DNA of 64,000 bases from Clostridia bacterium (GTDB taxonomy: Bacteria > Bacillota > Clostridia > Christensenellales > Aristaeellaceae). The DNA is taken from assembly GCA_017464305.1 (NCBI GenBank), contig JAFUDS010000020.1, positions 1 through 64,000 of the forward strand, given 5' to 3'. The translations under genes and the position numbers were made by a program. The first letter of the stretch is position 1, and each line of letters opens with the position of its first letter. This document shows positions 34,221 to 42,150 of the stretch, in pieces. The notes beneath the pieces were generated by a model. That model saw nothing but the letters and a program-made list of their open reading frames with translations, was not told the origin of the DNA and did not search any database.

Positions 34221-34345
34221 AGTGTGATTTGCGGCTGTTTCCTCATTGCTTGGCTTTTATAGGAGTTGATGGCCTTCAACCTGTTTGACTTTGCTTCGCA
34301 CTTGACATTTAACTGCCATATTAAGACAGCACCGCTAAAATCTTG

Positions 34346-34374
34346 TTGACAATACGTATAACACGTATTATAAT
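34346..34374 (+). promoter_or_regulatory. consensus promoter with operator for hicAB
   Basis: -35 TTGACA (34346-34351), 17-base spacer, -10 TATAAT (34369-34374), both perfect. Inside the spacer AATACGT (34351-34357) and ACGTATT (34363-34369) form an inverted repeat, a likely HicB binding site. Confidence 0.88.
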
Positions 34375-34409
34375 ATTCTCGCCAGTTAAAGATAAAGGAG
34401 TTGATTGTC

Positions 34410-34596
34410 ATGCCCCTAACATGGCAAGGAACTTGTGAAACTCCTGACGGAAAACGGTTGGACTGTGGACAGGATTTCCGGAAGCCATCACGTTATGATT
34501 AACGGCGACAAAACCCTCTCCGTTCCCGTCCATGGAAATAAAGACATTCCACAGGGGTTGCTAAACAAGTTACTCAAGCAGGCGGGGCTCAAATGA
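34410..34596 (+). pseudogene. hicA: HicA mRNA-interferase toxin, frameshifted
   Basis: MPLT, then with one extra T (34422 region) GKELVKLLTENGWTVDR, ISGSHHVM with the catalytic His, VPVHGNKDIP and LLNKLLKQAGLK. This is a complete HicA of about 61 residues except for a +1 frameshift after codon 4; 187 bases is not a multiple of three. The intact frame has a stop just upstream and no good start. Either a true inactivation or a sequencing error. Confidence 0.85.
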
Positions 34597-34635
34597 GCCC
34601 CTGCCCGCTTAGATAAATAAAAAGGAGGAGTCCCA

Positions 34636-35013
34636 ATGAAAACCACGTATCCGGCTATTGTCCACGAAGAAGATGGTTCCTTCTGGGTCGAATTTCCTGA
34701 TCTTGAAGGTTGCTTCAGTGATGGGGACACAATGGCGGATGCAATCTCCAACGCCGCCGATGCTTTGGGTGGCTATCTCTGCTCTTTAATGGATAGAGAC
34801 GTTGCCGCTCCAGCCGCATCTAACGCAAAAGAGATCGACCCGGACGGTGGCATTGTGACCATCATTGTCACCGATCCCCTGTCCTACAAAAGAAGCACTA
34901 AATCCGTCAAGAAGACTCTGACTATCCCAGAGTGGCTGAACGAAGAAGCAGAAAAGCGTCATCTGAACTTCTCATCAGTCCTTCAAAAAGCACTCGTTGC
35001 CATGATTCAATAA
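34636..35013 (+). CDS. hicB: HicB antitoxin
   Basis: 125 residues; ATG after AAAGGAGGAG. N-terminal partial RNase H fold YPAIVHEEDGSFWVEFPDLEG, then a C-terminal DNA-binding part KKTLTIPEWLNEEAEKR of ribbon-helix-helix type. It neutralises HicA and represses its own promoter; here the toxin frame is broken while the antitoxin is intact. Confidence 0.93.
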   Translation: MKTTYPAIVHEEDGSFWVEFPDLEGCFSDGDTMADAISNAADALGGYLCSLMDRDVAAPAASNAKEIDPDGGIVTIIVTDPLSYKRSTKSVKKTLTIPEWLNEEAEKRHLNFSSVLQKALVAMIQ

Positions 35014-35040
35014 TCCCCCGCCTGCTTGTTTGTTTCTGGT

Positions 35041-35072
35041 CGCTCCGATTCTCGCCGGAGCGGCTCTTATTT
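35041..35072 (+). terminator. terminator of hicAB
   Basis: CGCTCCG (35041-35047) pairs with CGGAGCG (35056-35062), followed by GCTCTTATTTT. Confidence 0.75.
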
Positions 35073-35148
35073 TGCCCTTCGCTTCACGCCCCCTCCTACG
35101 CACTCATTGATGACAAAGAGCACCGTCTCCTTTCCATAGGTAGCGTAG

Positions 35149-35364
35149 TATCGTACCGGGCATTACCCGGCCCGCGTGCTTGTTGATCAAATTTACAGAA
35201 CCACTGACAACATTGCTTTCTGCAAGAAAAATGGGATTCGTCTCAGTGGCCCAAAACTTGGAAGGCCTACAAAAGATAGGGAAAAGAAGGCAGCAGAGAA
35301 GAAGGTGACGGATAAAGACAATGTCGATCGAATCCAAATCGAAAGATCTGTGATGGTACACTGA
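35149..35364 (+). pseudogene. IS1182-like transposase fragment
   Basis: Reads GHYPARVLVDQIYRTTDN, then FCKKNGIRLSGPKLGRP and a basic tail. VDQIYRT...NG-IRLSGP.LGRP is highly characteristic of a central part of IS1182-family DDE transposases. Only about 70 codons remain. It abuts and truncates the SH3-type gene at 35365 on the opposite strand. Confidence 0.82.
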
Positions 35365-36347
35365 ACAGCAGTATGCGCTTTGTGATTTCCGAAGTTCAGA
35401 TCACTGACACTCGTTTTCTTCGGCAGCGCGTCTTCACGGATCCAGCCAATTCTCATATGGTCACTGTTAATATCGTACTGGATCATAATCCAGCCATTCT
35501 CTTTTCCAAAGACCTGAATCCAGTCATTAGTGGAAACAGTGGCTTTTCCATTGCCACCTCGGAGATAGCTTTCACCGGGGCCGGAATAGACAACATACTT
35601 TTTGTTGGATGAAAACTTGATTCTTTCCGCAGTCAATGTGCCTCCGGGGATCGCCGGCGGGTCGGAAAAGGTTGCTTTTGCTTCCTTATAGGATTTGGGA
35701 AGGGTGCTGAATGATGTGTTCAGGCCAAAGCTTGTATACAGATTCACATCGCCGAGCTTCTTATCCGCATCCCAATCATACAATACGATCTTCCCATTTC
35801 TGATATATGCTTCTGTTGTTGTCGCTTTGCTCCGGTCAAACCAAGATACTACCTGAAACTGACAGTTTATCACATGGACATTAATTCCCTGCATCCAGTA
35901 TTCCTCATGATTTGGATCAATGCGATAAATCAGGAAGCCTTGGTCATCCTGATACAGACCGTTATCTGTTTCCGGGTGGTCAGAAGCACTATGCCTGCGA
36001 AAAGCCACGATCCCTTTTCCCTGAGGTGCCAGACTATCATAATGTGCCTTCAAATTCCAGCCCTGATCCGCGTTTTCATCCGACTGATCGTTCGTAAATT
36101 GGTAGACCTCATGGTGTATTCCATCCGTGCTGACCAGGACAAAGGTGTGATCCAGATAAACTCCCTTCGGGGATTCAGTCCAGCTGAAGCGAATATAATC
36201 CTCCGCGCAGTTTTCCAAACCCTGATCTGCAAGAATCTGCACAATTCGAGGAGAGAGTCCCTGAAGGGAACCATCCTCCGCCAGTGCCGCACAAGCCATG
36301 AACAGCATGGCTGTAATAACCAACAGAAAACCACAGAACTTTCTCAT
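35193..36347 (-). CDS. secreted SH3-like protein, 3' end replaced by transposase DNA
   Basis: The intact part has a signal peptide from MRKFCGFLLVITAM, then an unknown domain (SPRIVQILADQGLENCAEDY...), and an SH3-like segment YVVYSGPGESYLRGGNGKA, STNDWIQVFGKENGWIMIQY, RIGWIREDALP. After about TAVQ (near 35365) the frame runs antisense through the transposase remnant, so the last ~57 residues are foreign. The SH3 part is homologous to the 36497 gene. It is the third gene of the sigma-factor unit and is probably damaged. Confidence 0.75.
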   Translation of the reverse strand: MRKFCGFLLVITAMLFMACAALAEDGSLQGLSPRIVQILADQGLENCAEDYIRFSWTESPKGVYLDHTFVLVSTDGIHHEVYQFTNDQSDENADQGWNLKAHYDSLAPQGKGIVAFRRHSASDHPETDNGLYQDDQGFLIYRIDPNHEEYWMQGINVHVINCQFQVVSWFDRSKATTTEAYIRNGKIVLYDWDADKKLGDVNLYTSFGLNTSFSTLPKSYKEAKATFSDPPAIPGGTLTAERIKFSSNKKYVVYSGPGESYLRGGNGKATVSTNDWIQVFGKENGWIMIQYDINSDHMRIGWIREDALPKKTSVSDLNFGNHKAHTAVQCTITDLSIWIRSTLSLSVTFFSAAFFSLSFVGLPSFGPLRRIPFFLQKAMLSVVL

Positions 36348-36496
36348 GATCCGATTCCTCCACATTTCGTCATTGGATCAGGCATTTCACGATGATGGCC
36401 AGGCATCGTTTTTCCCTGTCCACACAATATGACATTTCTGAGGAAGCAGGTGTTACAGTGCTCATGAAATTTAATTCGACCTTTAATTCGACCATT

Positions 36497-37324
36497 TTAT
36501 TCGACACTTTTCACGCGTATCGCGGCAACAGGAACAAAGCCACGGGCAGGCTGGTCTCCTCCGTTCCATTCCAGATATACCCAGTCATCCATTGTAGCCA
36601 GCCACCTGGCCTCCGTGTCGGCCGAAAGTATATGCAGCGGCGTTTTCTCTCCAAGGGGATCATCTGTCATTTCTGTCTCACGTGTGATAAGAACGGGGAG
36701 ATAACTGAATTCCAAGGCCGTTACAGATGCATATGCAGGTAACGCAGCCGCATCAATATATCCGATTCGGCGTTGCGTAGATGTAATGGCATATTGAATC
36801 ATGGCATAACCTTTATCCACGCCAAAAACTTCAATCCAGTCATTGGTAGAAACAACTGCTTTATTATCATTGGCCCGTTCATAGTGTTCTCCTGGGCCAG
36901 TATATACAGCATATCTCATATTCTCCGGAAAACTCACCAGATGCGCTTCCAGCTCTGGTATGTGGAGAGTAGGCTCTGGAGTCTGCATTGCAAGCGTCGC
37001 TGTTTCCGTTGGCAGTGGTTCATTCGTGTAAACGGACACTTCAGTGCTGACAGGCGCTGTTGCGGGCGTGATAATATCCGGAGCAGGCCGGTTCGCTCCC
37101 CAAACGACGAAAAGAACGGCGGCGGCAACTGCTGCTATTCCAGATACCCATTTCACGATGGAAACCTTTTGTTTCCGAATCAGTCGGAGGGCGGTATCGT
37201 GATGGTGTTTGTATAATGCTTCCGATTTTCTCCGTTCTTCGTAAGTCAGGCTTTTTTCCAGCTGCTCCGTTTGCTCCATCGCAACGCTGGTAAAAGCTTC
37301 CTTCCATTTATCTTCCCGCTTCAT
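36497..37324 (-). CDS. membrane-anchored SH3-like protein, probable anti-sigma partner
   Basis: 275 residues. The cytoplasmic N-terminus (about 55 residues) is followed by one membrane helix (residues ~58-76), a Thr/Pro-rich linker, and an extracellular SH3-like domain with YAVYTGPGEHYERANDNKA and STNDWIEVFG. Its start overlaps the ECF sigma stop by 4 bases, the classical place for an anti-sigma factor. It has no zinc-binding H..C..C motif, so the inhibitor role is inferred from context. Confidence 0.72.
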   Translation of the reverse strand: MKREDKWKEAFTSVAMEQTEQLEKSLTYEERRKSEALYKHHHDTALRLIRKQKVSIVKWVSGIAAVAAAVLFVVWGANRPAPDIITPATAPVSTEVSVYTNEPLPTETATLAMQTPEPTLHIPELEAHLVSFPENMRYAVYTGPGEHYERANDNKAVVSTNDWIEVFGVDKGYAMIQYAITSTQRRIGYIDAAALPAYASVTALEFSYLPVLITRETEMTDDPLGEKTPLHILSADTEARWLATMDDWVYLEWNGGDQPARGFVPVAAIRVKSVE

Positions 37325-37869
37325 AATCCCGCCCCCTTTCCTTCCAGCAGCTTGATCAAGTGTTTTCTTGCCCGGCTCATCCGAACCCGGGCTGTCGCTG
37401 GCAGGATTCCAAGCTCTTTGCTGATTTCCGCATCGCTCATCTCCCGAAAATATCTCATCATCAGAATATCTCGTTCGTTTTCGCCCAGCTGATAGATTGC
37501 CTCCTTGATTTCTTCCACACCGGCGGCTTCCAGCACATGATCCTCTACGCGGCTACTCGAGGGGATTACTTCCAGGAATTCACCCTCCAACACTGTCTCG
37601 CGGCTGTGCCGACGATAAAGGTTGATCGCCATGTGTCTGACAGTAATGACGACATACGCCTTGCGTTTGTTACCATCCATATTCCTCAGGAGCGGTATTT
37701 TTTTGATCAGGGCTTCAATTGCATTGCTTACTGCGTCCTCAGCGGCATAGCTGTTATTCAGAACCCGGAGAGCCTGCGCGTACATCAAATGATGATATTG
37801 TAGATAAAGCTCCTCCATGAGGGCCCTGTCCTCGTTGTTCTCAATCGTTGTCAGCATCAACGGGAACAT
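37321..37869 (-). CDS. ECF-type RNA polymerase sigma factor
   Basis: 182 residues. Region 2: LYLQYHHLMYAQALRVLNN and YAAEDAVSNAIEALIKKI; region 4: LGENERDILMMRYFREM, DAEISKELGILPATARVRM. It recruits RNA polymerase to a small regulon, likely including its own operon. The next gene is translationally coupled. A 34-residue frame overlaps its start. Confidence 0.9.
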   Translation of the reverse strand: MFPLMLTTIENNEDRALMEELYLQYHHLMYAQALRVLNNSYAAEDAVSNAIEALIKKIPLLRNMDGNKRKAYVVITVRHMAINLYRRHSRETVLEGEFLEVIPSSSRVEDHVLEAAGVEEIKEAIYQLGENERDILMMRYFREMSDAEISKELGILPATARVRMSRARKHLIKLLEGKGAGL

Positions 37870-37945
37870 TTACTTTACCTCCTGTATCATGCAGAATATT
37901 CAGGATTTCCTGCAGATCTTCTGCGGAAATATCACCGTTGTCCAT
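37841..37945 (-). CDS. possible 34-residue leader peptide
   Basis: MDNGDISAEDLQEILNIL... ending VDADND, acidic, preceded by AAAAAGGA. It overlaps the sigma-factor start by 29 bases in another frame, a layout used for translational coupling. Coding status unproven. Confidence 0.35.
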   Translation of the reverse strand: MDNGDISAEDLQEILNILHDTGGKVNVPVDADND

Positions 37946-38051
37946 CAGGTGATTCCTTTTTCTTCATATCTTGCCAATCAGCACGGTTAATATCGTAAGC
38001 GCAGTAAGAATAAAGCAGCAGGGTAACCGTCACTTGCAACAAGGTGCCCAT
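37932..38051 (-). CDS. possible 39-residue membrane peptide
   Basis: MGTLLQVTVTLLLYSYCAYD then a charged tail ending KKKESPDGQR; AAAGGA lies 8 bases upstream. One short membrane helix is possible. It overlaps the next small frame by 14 bases. Too short to judge by family. Confidence 0.3.
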   Translation of the reverse strand: MGTLLQVTVTLLLYSYCAYDINRADWQDMKKKESPDGQR

Positions 38052-38069
38052 AATCACAATGTCCTTTGC

Positions 38070-38189
38070 TCATACTTCCCCCCTATCTGCGATAGCCTTT
38101 AAGACAATATCCTGCGCAAGCTTCGATTGAGCATTCGCTTCGCTGTATCCTTGTGCTATTATTCTCTCTGTTTCTTCATACAGGTTCAT
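38070..38189 (-). pseudogene. second AbiEii-type toxin, 39-residue stub
   Basis: Begins MNLYEETERIIAQGYSE, then ANAQSKLAQDIVLKAI before a stop. That is the N-terminus of AbiEii/AbiGii nucleotidyltransferase toxins of Clostridia (...DIVLKAI...NVTIKGG). The catalytic body is missing. The start is the base next to the antitoxin stop. Confidence 0.72.
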
Positions 38190-38732
38190 CTACAATACCT
38201 CCATCTGTATCATATCCATGAGCTTTGGGCCATTTCGGAACATCGCGGCATAATCCTCAACCAGCCCGATATCCATCTCAAAAACGATCTTTCGGTAGCT
38301 TTGAATGATTTCCTTATAGTAATCCAGGGAGAGCGTTGACCTGAAGCGCATCAGTTCGATGAGCATTCGCTCCAGATTATAAATGCGGATGCTGGATTGA
38401 TTATATTGTAGGGAAACGCTCCCTGCCTCAAAAATATCATCCTTCAGGAAGGACTGTACGATGCGGTGATCATGGATTCTGGTGTCCGTTCGCCTTGTCG
38501 CAAGATAGTAATGATCCGGAATCACATCTGTCAGGGAATGATAGTAAAAGGCGCTTCTCCCGGTGAGAATAGCCTTCGGATACTTGTGCATGATGACATC
38601 GAGTTCCGAAGCGTTTCGCTGCGTAGAATAGATGCCTTTTTCCTTCATAAATAGAAGTCCAGCCGCAATCATCTTTTTCATTTGGTAATCACTGCCGTAT
38701 TTTCCAACGCAATCCTGGTACGACATTATCAT
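38190..38732 (-). CDS. AbiEi-type antitoxin/regulator 2
   Basis: 180 residues; starts MIMSYQDCVGKYGSDYQM with GAAGGTG upstream. Seen: AAGLLFMKEKGIY, HKYPKAILTGRSAFYYH, YYLATRRTDTRI, ERMLIELMRFR. This is the layout of AbiEi-like transcriptional repressor antitoxins. Only a stub of its toxin remains. Its promoter is flanked by two GTGTGT-type inverted repeats, consistent with autoregulation. Confidence 0.82.
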   Translation of the reverse strand: MIMSYQDCVGKYGSDYQMKKMIAAGLLFMKEKGIYSTQRNASELDVIMHKYPKAILTGRSAFYYHSLTDVIPDHYYLATRRTDTRIHDHRIVQSFLKDDIFEAGSVSLQYNQSSIRIYNLERMLIELMRFRSTLSLDYYKEIIQSYRKIVFEMDIGLVEDYAAMFRNGPKLMDMIQMEVL

Positions 38733-38758
38733 CGGATCACCTTCTCAAGCAAACGAAC

Positions 38759-38867
38759 ACACAATATGACGTTTGTGTGTATATTTACTTCAATTATAGC
38801 TGACGATTAACAGATTTGCAAGGTCTAAATAAAACATACACACGAAACAGGTTTGTGTGTATGTTTG
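38759..38867 (-). promoter_or_regulatory. abiEi-2 promoter with two operator palindromes
   Basis: Minus strand -35 TTGCAA (38823-38818), 17-base spacer, -10 TATAAT (38800-38795). ACACACAA/TTGTGTGT (38759-38782) lies downstream and ACATACACAC/GTGTGTATGT (38836-38866) upstream. The shared CACAC half-sites suggest one repressor. Confidence 0.78.
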
Positions 38868-39286
38868 CTTTAAAGCATTATCTGTATGGCGACCCTTCAT
38901 CGTTTGAAAACGTGAGATGTTCAAAACCTGCAGTCACCTACTTTCGAATGCCAGAATGCTCAGATCGCTCCGGCATTTACCAGATACATGTTCCTTGTAG
39001 TGGAGCAGCGTGAATCCGAAGATAAGCGCTCCTTCGGAAAAATAACCGCTTGTATCTTTCTCAACTGGACATGTATTTTCCCCTTTGCAGATGGTATTCT
39101 TTATTCACGGTCAGGGAATGACCGGAATGATCGAAGGAGGTTCAGTAGCAGAGCTCCTAAGAATGACGAAATGACAAGCGCCCGTAATACCAGAAACGGG
39201 GACAGGCTTTTGATATAGGCAAGGGGCAGGAAAATCCTGCCTCTTGCCATATACAAAACTAACGAAGAGATACAACAGAAATAGCA
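38868..39286. other. non-coding stretch with duplicated leader
   Basis: About 420 bases without a convincing gene. It contains copy A of the direct repeat (39032-39147) described separately; the rest shows only short frames without ribosome binding sites. Confidence 0.5.
39032..39147 (+). repeat. 116-base direct repeat, copy A
   Basis: Near-identical to 41329-41445: TCGGAAAAATAACCGCTTGT, ..., TCACGGTCAGGGAATGACCG, GAAGGAGGTTCAGTA. In copy B it supplies leader and ribosome binding site of the 41447 gene; in copy A no gene follows. Confidence 0.85.
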
Positions 39287-39342
39287 TTGACACATCTAAC
39301 CAATTTGGATATAATTTTACTAGAACTATCCATATTGGTTAG
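39287..39342 (+). promoter_or_regulatory. consensus promoter and operator of the HTH-HipA pair
   Basis: -35 TTGACA (39287-39292), 17-base spacer, -10 TATAAT (39310-39315). CTAACCAAT (39296-39304) and ATTGGTTAG (39334-39342) form a perfect inverted repeat around the start site, typical of HipB-like autorepression. Confidence 0.85.
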
Positions 39343-39356
39343 CGAGGTTGATTGTT

Positions 39357-39764
39357 ATGTCACTATCCATTCGTGAGTTGCGGAATCAAACTGGCTTGAC
39401 GCAGCAAGCCTTTGCGGATCTTTTCGGAATTCCTGTCAGCACACTCCGCAAATGGGAACAAGGAGAATCTTCGCCCCCGAAGTATGTAATTCGGTTGCTA
39501 ACAAGGGCTTTACCGCAGAATAATCAAATTCTGCAAAAAATACAGGGAGAAAGCGGTTCCATTTTCTTCTACAACAAGGAAAAGCACAGTGTGATTGATC
39601 AGAAAGGAAATGAAATCCTAATCCAGGAGGAACTGGAAGGAGTTAAACCGTCTAACCTGATTCTTTATCTGGAAGACCTGTTTGACGATTTTTATCAGAT
39701 TCAGTCGAAATTCAATAGAGATTGCCGGTTTGACAAACAGGAAAGTATTATCTGGCGTCGATAA
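39357..39764 (+). CDS. HTH regulator paired with HipA-like kinase
   Basis: 135 residues; the ATG is used because GCGAGG is well spaced for it. N-terminal XRE-type HTH: SIRELRNQTGLTQQAFADLF, GIPVSTLRKWEQGE. The C-terminal half has no recognised domain and may contact the kinase. It is 30 bases upstream of the HipA-like gene and carries the role of HipB antitoxin. Confidence 0.82.
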   Translation: MSLSIRELRNQTGLTQQAFADLFGIPVSTLRKWEQGESSPPKYVIRLLTRALPQNNQILQKIQGESGSIFFYNKEKHSVIDQKGNEILIQEELEGVKPSNLILYLEDLFDDFYQIQSKFNRDCRFDKQESIIWRR

Positions 39765-39794
39765 AGCTGGCGGGATCAGGAGGTGAATTAGACA

Positions 39795-41018
39795 ATGCGC
39801 TCGCGGGAATACTATTTGATGCATAAAGATATCCCGGTCTGCTTGATGGAAATTTCTGAAGACGGGATACTATCCAAGGTCAGAAGAAATGAGGATGCAG
39901 CCATTCATTTCCCACTTGGTGGGCAAATGAACAACATGAAATTTTATGAATGGTGGCGGGACAGAGCTATTCCTAAAACCCGCCATGGCGCAAAGACGGC
40001 TCTGCAACGGCTGGGATACACTTCCACCAATAGCGCTCTTGTCAACAATCTGGCGCTAAGCCTTACAGATTGTTACTGGATTGTTCCGCGGGAAGAACGT
40101 CTGACATGGAAAGAGGTAAATCTGTTTACGAATGATTTCGTAGATTCATTCGGAGAAATCACCATCAATCAGGATTGCCTCATTGATTTGCGCAGGGTTA
40201 CTCGTTTTAACTGCGCCACATCCCAGGGTGAACTCCAAAAGAAATGGTGTATCGATGAGAGCGGCCGCCGATACATGGTAAAAGGAAACTATGGCAACTC
40301 TTATCAGCAGAGTCTGAATGAAATCTTTGCGACTGAGCTTCATCATGCACAGGGTTTCGACCTGTATACAAAGTATTCTCTGGTCAAGCTGCAAGTGGAT
40401 AATAACATGGAAGGGCTGGGATGCCTTAGCTACGATTTTTGTAGTGAAAATATCGAGTGCATCTCTGCCTGGGAGCTTTTGCAGACAGTAAAAATCAAGC
40501 AGAACGAAAGCCTTTTCTATCCCCTGAAAGATGTTTGCCTGCACCTTGGGATGACGGAACAACATTTTTCCGACTTTATGGATTACGAGATCATGACTGA
40601 CTATCTGTTAACAAACACGGATCGTCATATGAACAATATTTCTATTGTTCGTGATCCAGATACTTTAAAAGTTCTCGGCTTCGCGCCAATCTATGATTCA
40701 GGAAACTCCATGTTTTACAATCTACCCCTTGAAAACCTTTCGAAAGTCAAGCTCAATGAAATTAAAACACATTCATTCATTGCGAGAGAAATGCGGCTGC
40801 TTCAGTATATCAATAATAGAAAAGCTGTTGACTTGAATAAAGCCGCGTCCATTGACTTCTCAATATATGAGCAGGATATCCAAGAACAACGTTCACGTAT
40901 TCCTCTCCTGAAAAAATACTACGAGCAGAAGATCACCAATCTGGCCTCATTTCAGGAAGGAAAAGATATCTGGAAAGAAGAAGGCTATCGATATAGCATG
41001 AAACAAAGGGCGTGGTGA
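39795..41018 (+). CDS. HipA-like Ser/Thr kinase toxin
   Basis: 407 residues; ATG after CAGGAGGTG. The kinase core is visible: YMVKGNYGN (ATP-binding Lys), EIFATELHHAQGFD, then LLTNTDRHMNNISIV with catalytic Asp276 and FAPIYDSGNSMF with metal-binding Asp301. HipA proteins phosphorylate aminoacyl-tRNA synthetases or other targets and cause dormancy. All key residues seem present, unlike the broken toxins upstream, so this may be the only intact toxin of the island besides the Abi protein. Confidence 0.85.
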   Translation: MRSREYYLMHKDIPVCLMEISEDGILSKVRRNEDAAIHFPLGGQMNNMKFYEWWRDRAIPKTRHGAKTALQRLGYTSTNSALVNNLALSLTDCYWIVPREERLTWKEVNLFTNDFVDSFGEITINQDCLIDLRRVTRFNCATSQGELQKKWCIDESGRRYMVKGNYGNSYQQSLNEIFATELHHAQGFDLYTKYSLVKLQVDNNMEGLGCLSYDFCSENIECISAWELLQTVKIKQNESLFYPLKDVCLHLGMTEQHFSDFMDYEIMTDYLLTNTDRHMNNISIVRDPDTLKVLGFAPIYDSGNSMFYNLPLENLSKVKLNEIKTHSFIAREMRLLQYINNRKAVDLNKAASIDFSIYEQDIQEQRSRIPLLKKYYEQKITNLASFQEGKDIWKEEGYRYSMKQRAW

Positions 41019-41023
41019 TTATG

Positions 41024-41104
41024 CTATGACTGACCTGCAAATACGTCTACAACAGTCCTGGCCGTATCTGCCATAAATTTCTGATGCTTAAATTGCAGCT
41101 TCAT
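41024..41104 (-). pseudogene. stub of a type III restriction Res subunit
   Basis: MKLQFKHQKFMADTARTVVDVFAGQ then a stop (cited in parts: KLQFKHQKF, AVVDVF-like TVVDVFAGQ); AAAAGGAG precedes the ATG. It matches the extreme N-terminus of type III restriction enzyme helicase subunits, which are about 900-1000 residues. Twenty-six codons remain. Confidence 0.55.
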
Positions 41105-41328
41105 GCTCTGTACTCCTTTTACTCAATGATTTTTACGAGCTGTAGCCTTTTTGTGATGCGATCAAGTCTAAGAATCGTCCCCAGCCTGAGGACAATGCTC
41201 ACTTCCTTACAAATCGTCCTCAACTTGTGGACGATTTGAGTGACGCAATTTTTCTCATCCCCTGGGGCTATCAAAAGCTGTTAATTGACATGTGCAATAA
41301 CTACCGAAAAAGAGCAATCTTGTTGTTC
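41105..41328. other. non-coding stretch with two related hairpins
   Basis: AATCGTCC...GGACAAT (about 41173-41195) and AAATCGTCC/GGACGATTT (about 41211-41238) are two similar hairpins. No gene recognised. Confidence 0.45.
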
Positions 41329-41445
41329 TTTCGGAAAAATAACCGCTTGTATTCTTCTCACCTGGTCATGTATTTTCCCCTTTGCAGATGGTATCCTTTA
41401 TTCACGGTCAGGGAATGACCGGAATGATCGAAGGAGGTTCAGTAC
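41329..41445 (+). repeat. 116-base direct repeat, copy B
   Basis: Partner of 39032-39147, about 2.3 kb apart in the same orientation, with the HTH-HipA genes and the Res stub between. Confidence 0.85.
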
Positions 41446-41446
41446 G

Positions 41447-41800
41447 ATGTATATGAATGGACGTGGCCCGATGAACAGAGGTTTTGGCCCCATGGGTGGC
41501 CCGATGCATCATCGTCCGATGGGTTACCGTCCCATGGGCATGTGGCATCGTCCGATGGGTTTCTTCCCGATGGGCGGACTTTTCCTCCTGCCCGCGCTGA
41601 TGTTTGGCGGCTGGATTGCCCTTGCTGTGATAGGAAGCATCCTGGGGTTAGTTGGATCGGTAATTGGGGGCATCTTCTCTGGGCTGGGATATCTGGTTTC
41701 CGGTATTTTCTCTGGGAATGGGATTGTGCTTGGAATTGTGATTGGACTGGTGGCCTATTATGTCCTGCGGAACAAAAAGGCAAAAAACGAGGTTGAGTGA
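41447..41800 (+). CDS. small Met/Gly/Pro-rich membrane protein
   Basis: 117 residues; ATG after GAAGGAGG. The N-terminal 45 residues repeat a PMG pattern (GPMNRGF, HRPMGYRPMGMWHRPMG). Two Gly-rich membrane helices follow, around residues 47-68 and 78-105. The C-terminus is basic. Function unknown. Confidence 0.65.
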   Translation: MYMNGRGPMNRGFGPMGGPMHHRPMGYRPMGMWHRPMGFFPMGGLFLLPALMFGGWIALAVIGSILGLVGSVIGGIFSGLGYLVSGIFSGNGIVLGIVIGLVAYYVLRNKKAKNEVE

Positions 41801-41802
41801 CG

Positions 41803-41949
41803 TTGTTCGAATATCGCGTAGAGAAATGTTGGGTACGGAATGCTGAAGTTGAAATGAACCGCATGGCGGCCGACGGTTGGCGTGTGGTCTCTGTATGCTA
41901 CAACAATGCCGTTGGCGGCCTCATTATCACTTATGAACGGCAGAAGTGA
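41803..41949 (+). CDS. DUF4177-like small protein
   Basis: 48 residues from a TTG start two bases after the previous stop. FEYRVEKCWVRNAEVEMNRM and AADGWRVVSV match the short DUF4177 fold (E..LN..G..GW.vv.v). Function unknown; too short for many gene finders. Confidence 0.6.
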   Translation: MFEYRVEKCWVRNAEVEMNRMAADGWRVVSVCYNNAVGGLIITYERQK

Positions 41950-42018
41950 AGGGTGATACGCTCGCCGGCAGAAAAACTTCTTTCAAAAACTGAATGCCTA
42001 TGGATAGATGTATTCAAT

Positions 42019-42053
42019 CCGGTTGGTAAATAACACCAGCCGGAATATTTTTT
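42019..42053 (+). terminator. terminator
   Basis: CCGGTTGGT pairs with ACCAGCCGG across 42019-42043, followed by AATATTTTTT. Confidence 0.8.
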
Positions 42054-42150
42054 CAAGCTATTTTTAAGAATTCTGTGATAAGATACATATGATATCGAGC
42101 AGCGAAAGCGTAAGACCGGATATCAAAAGAAAGAAGGAGGATATCCAGAG

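Noticed and set aside
25121..42000. A clean prophage or ICE with att sites
   Set aside because: No integrase, no structural gene set and no second copy of the tRNA-Ala 3' end was found; only scattered remnants exist.
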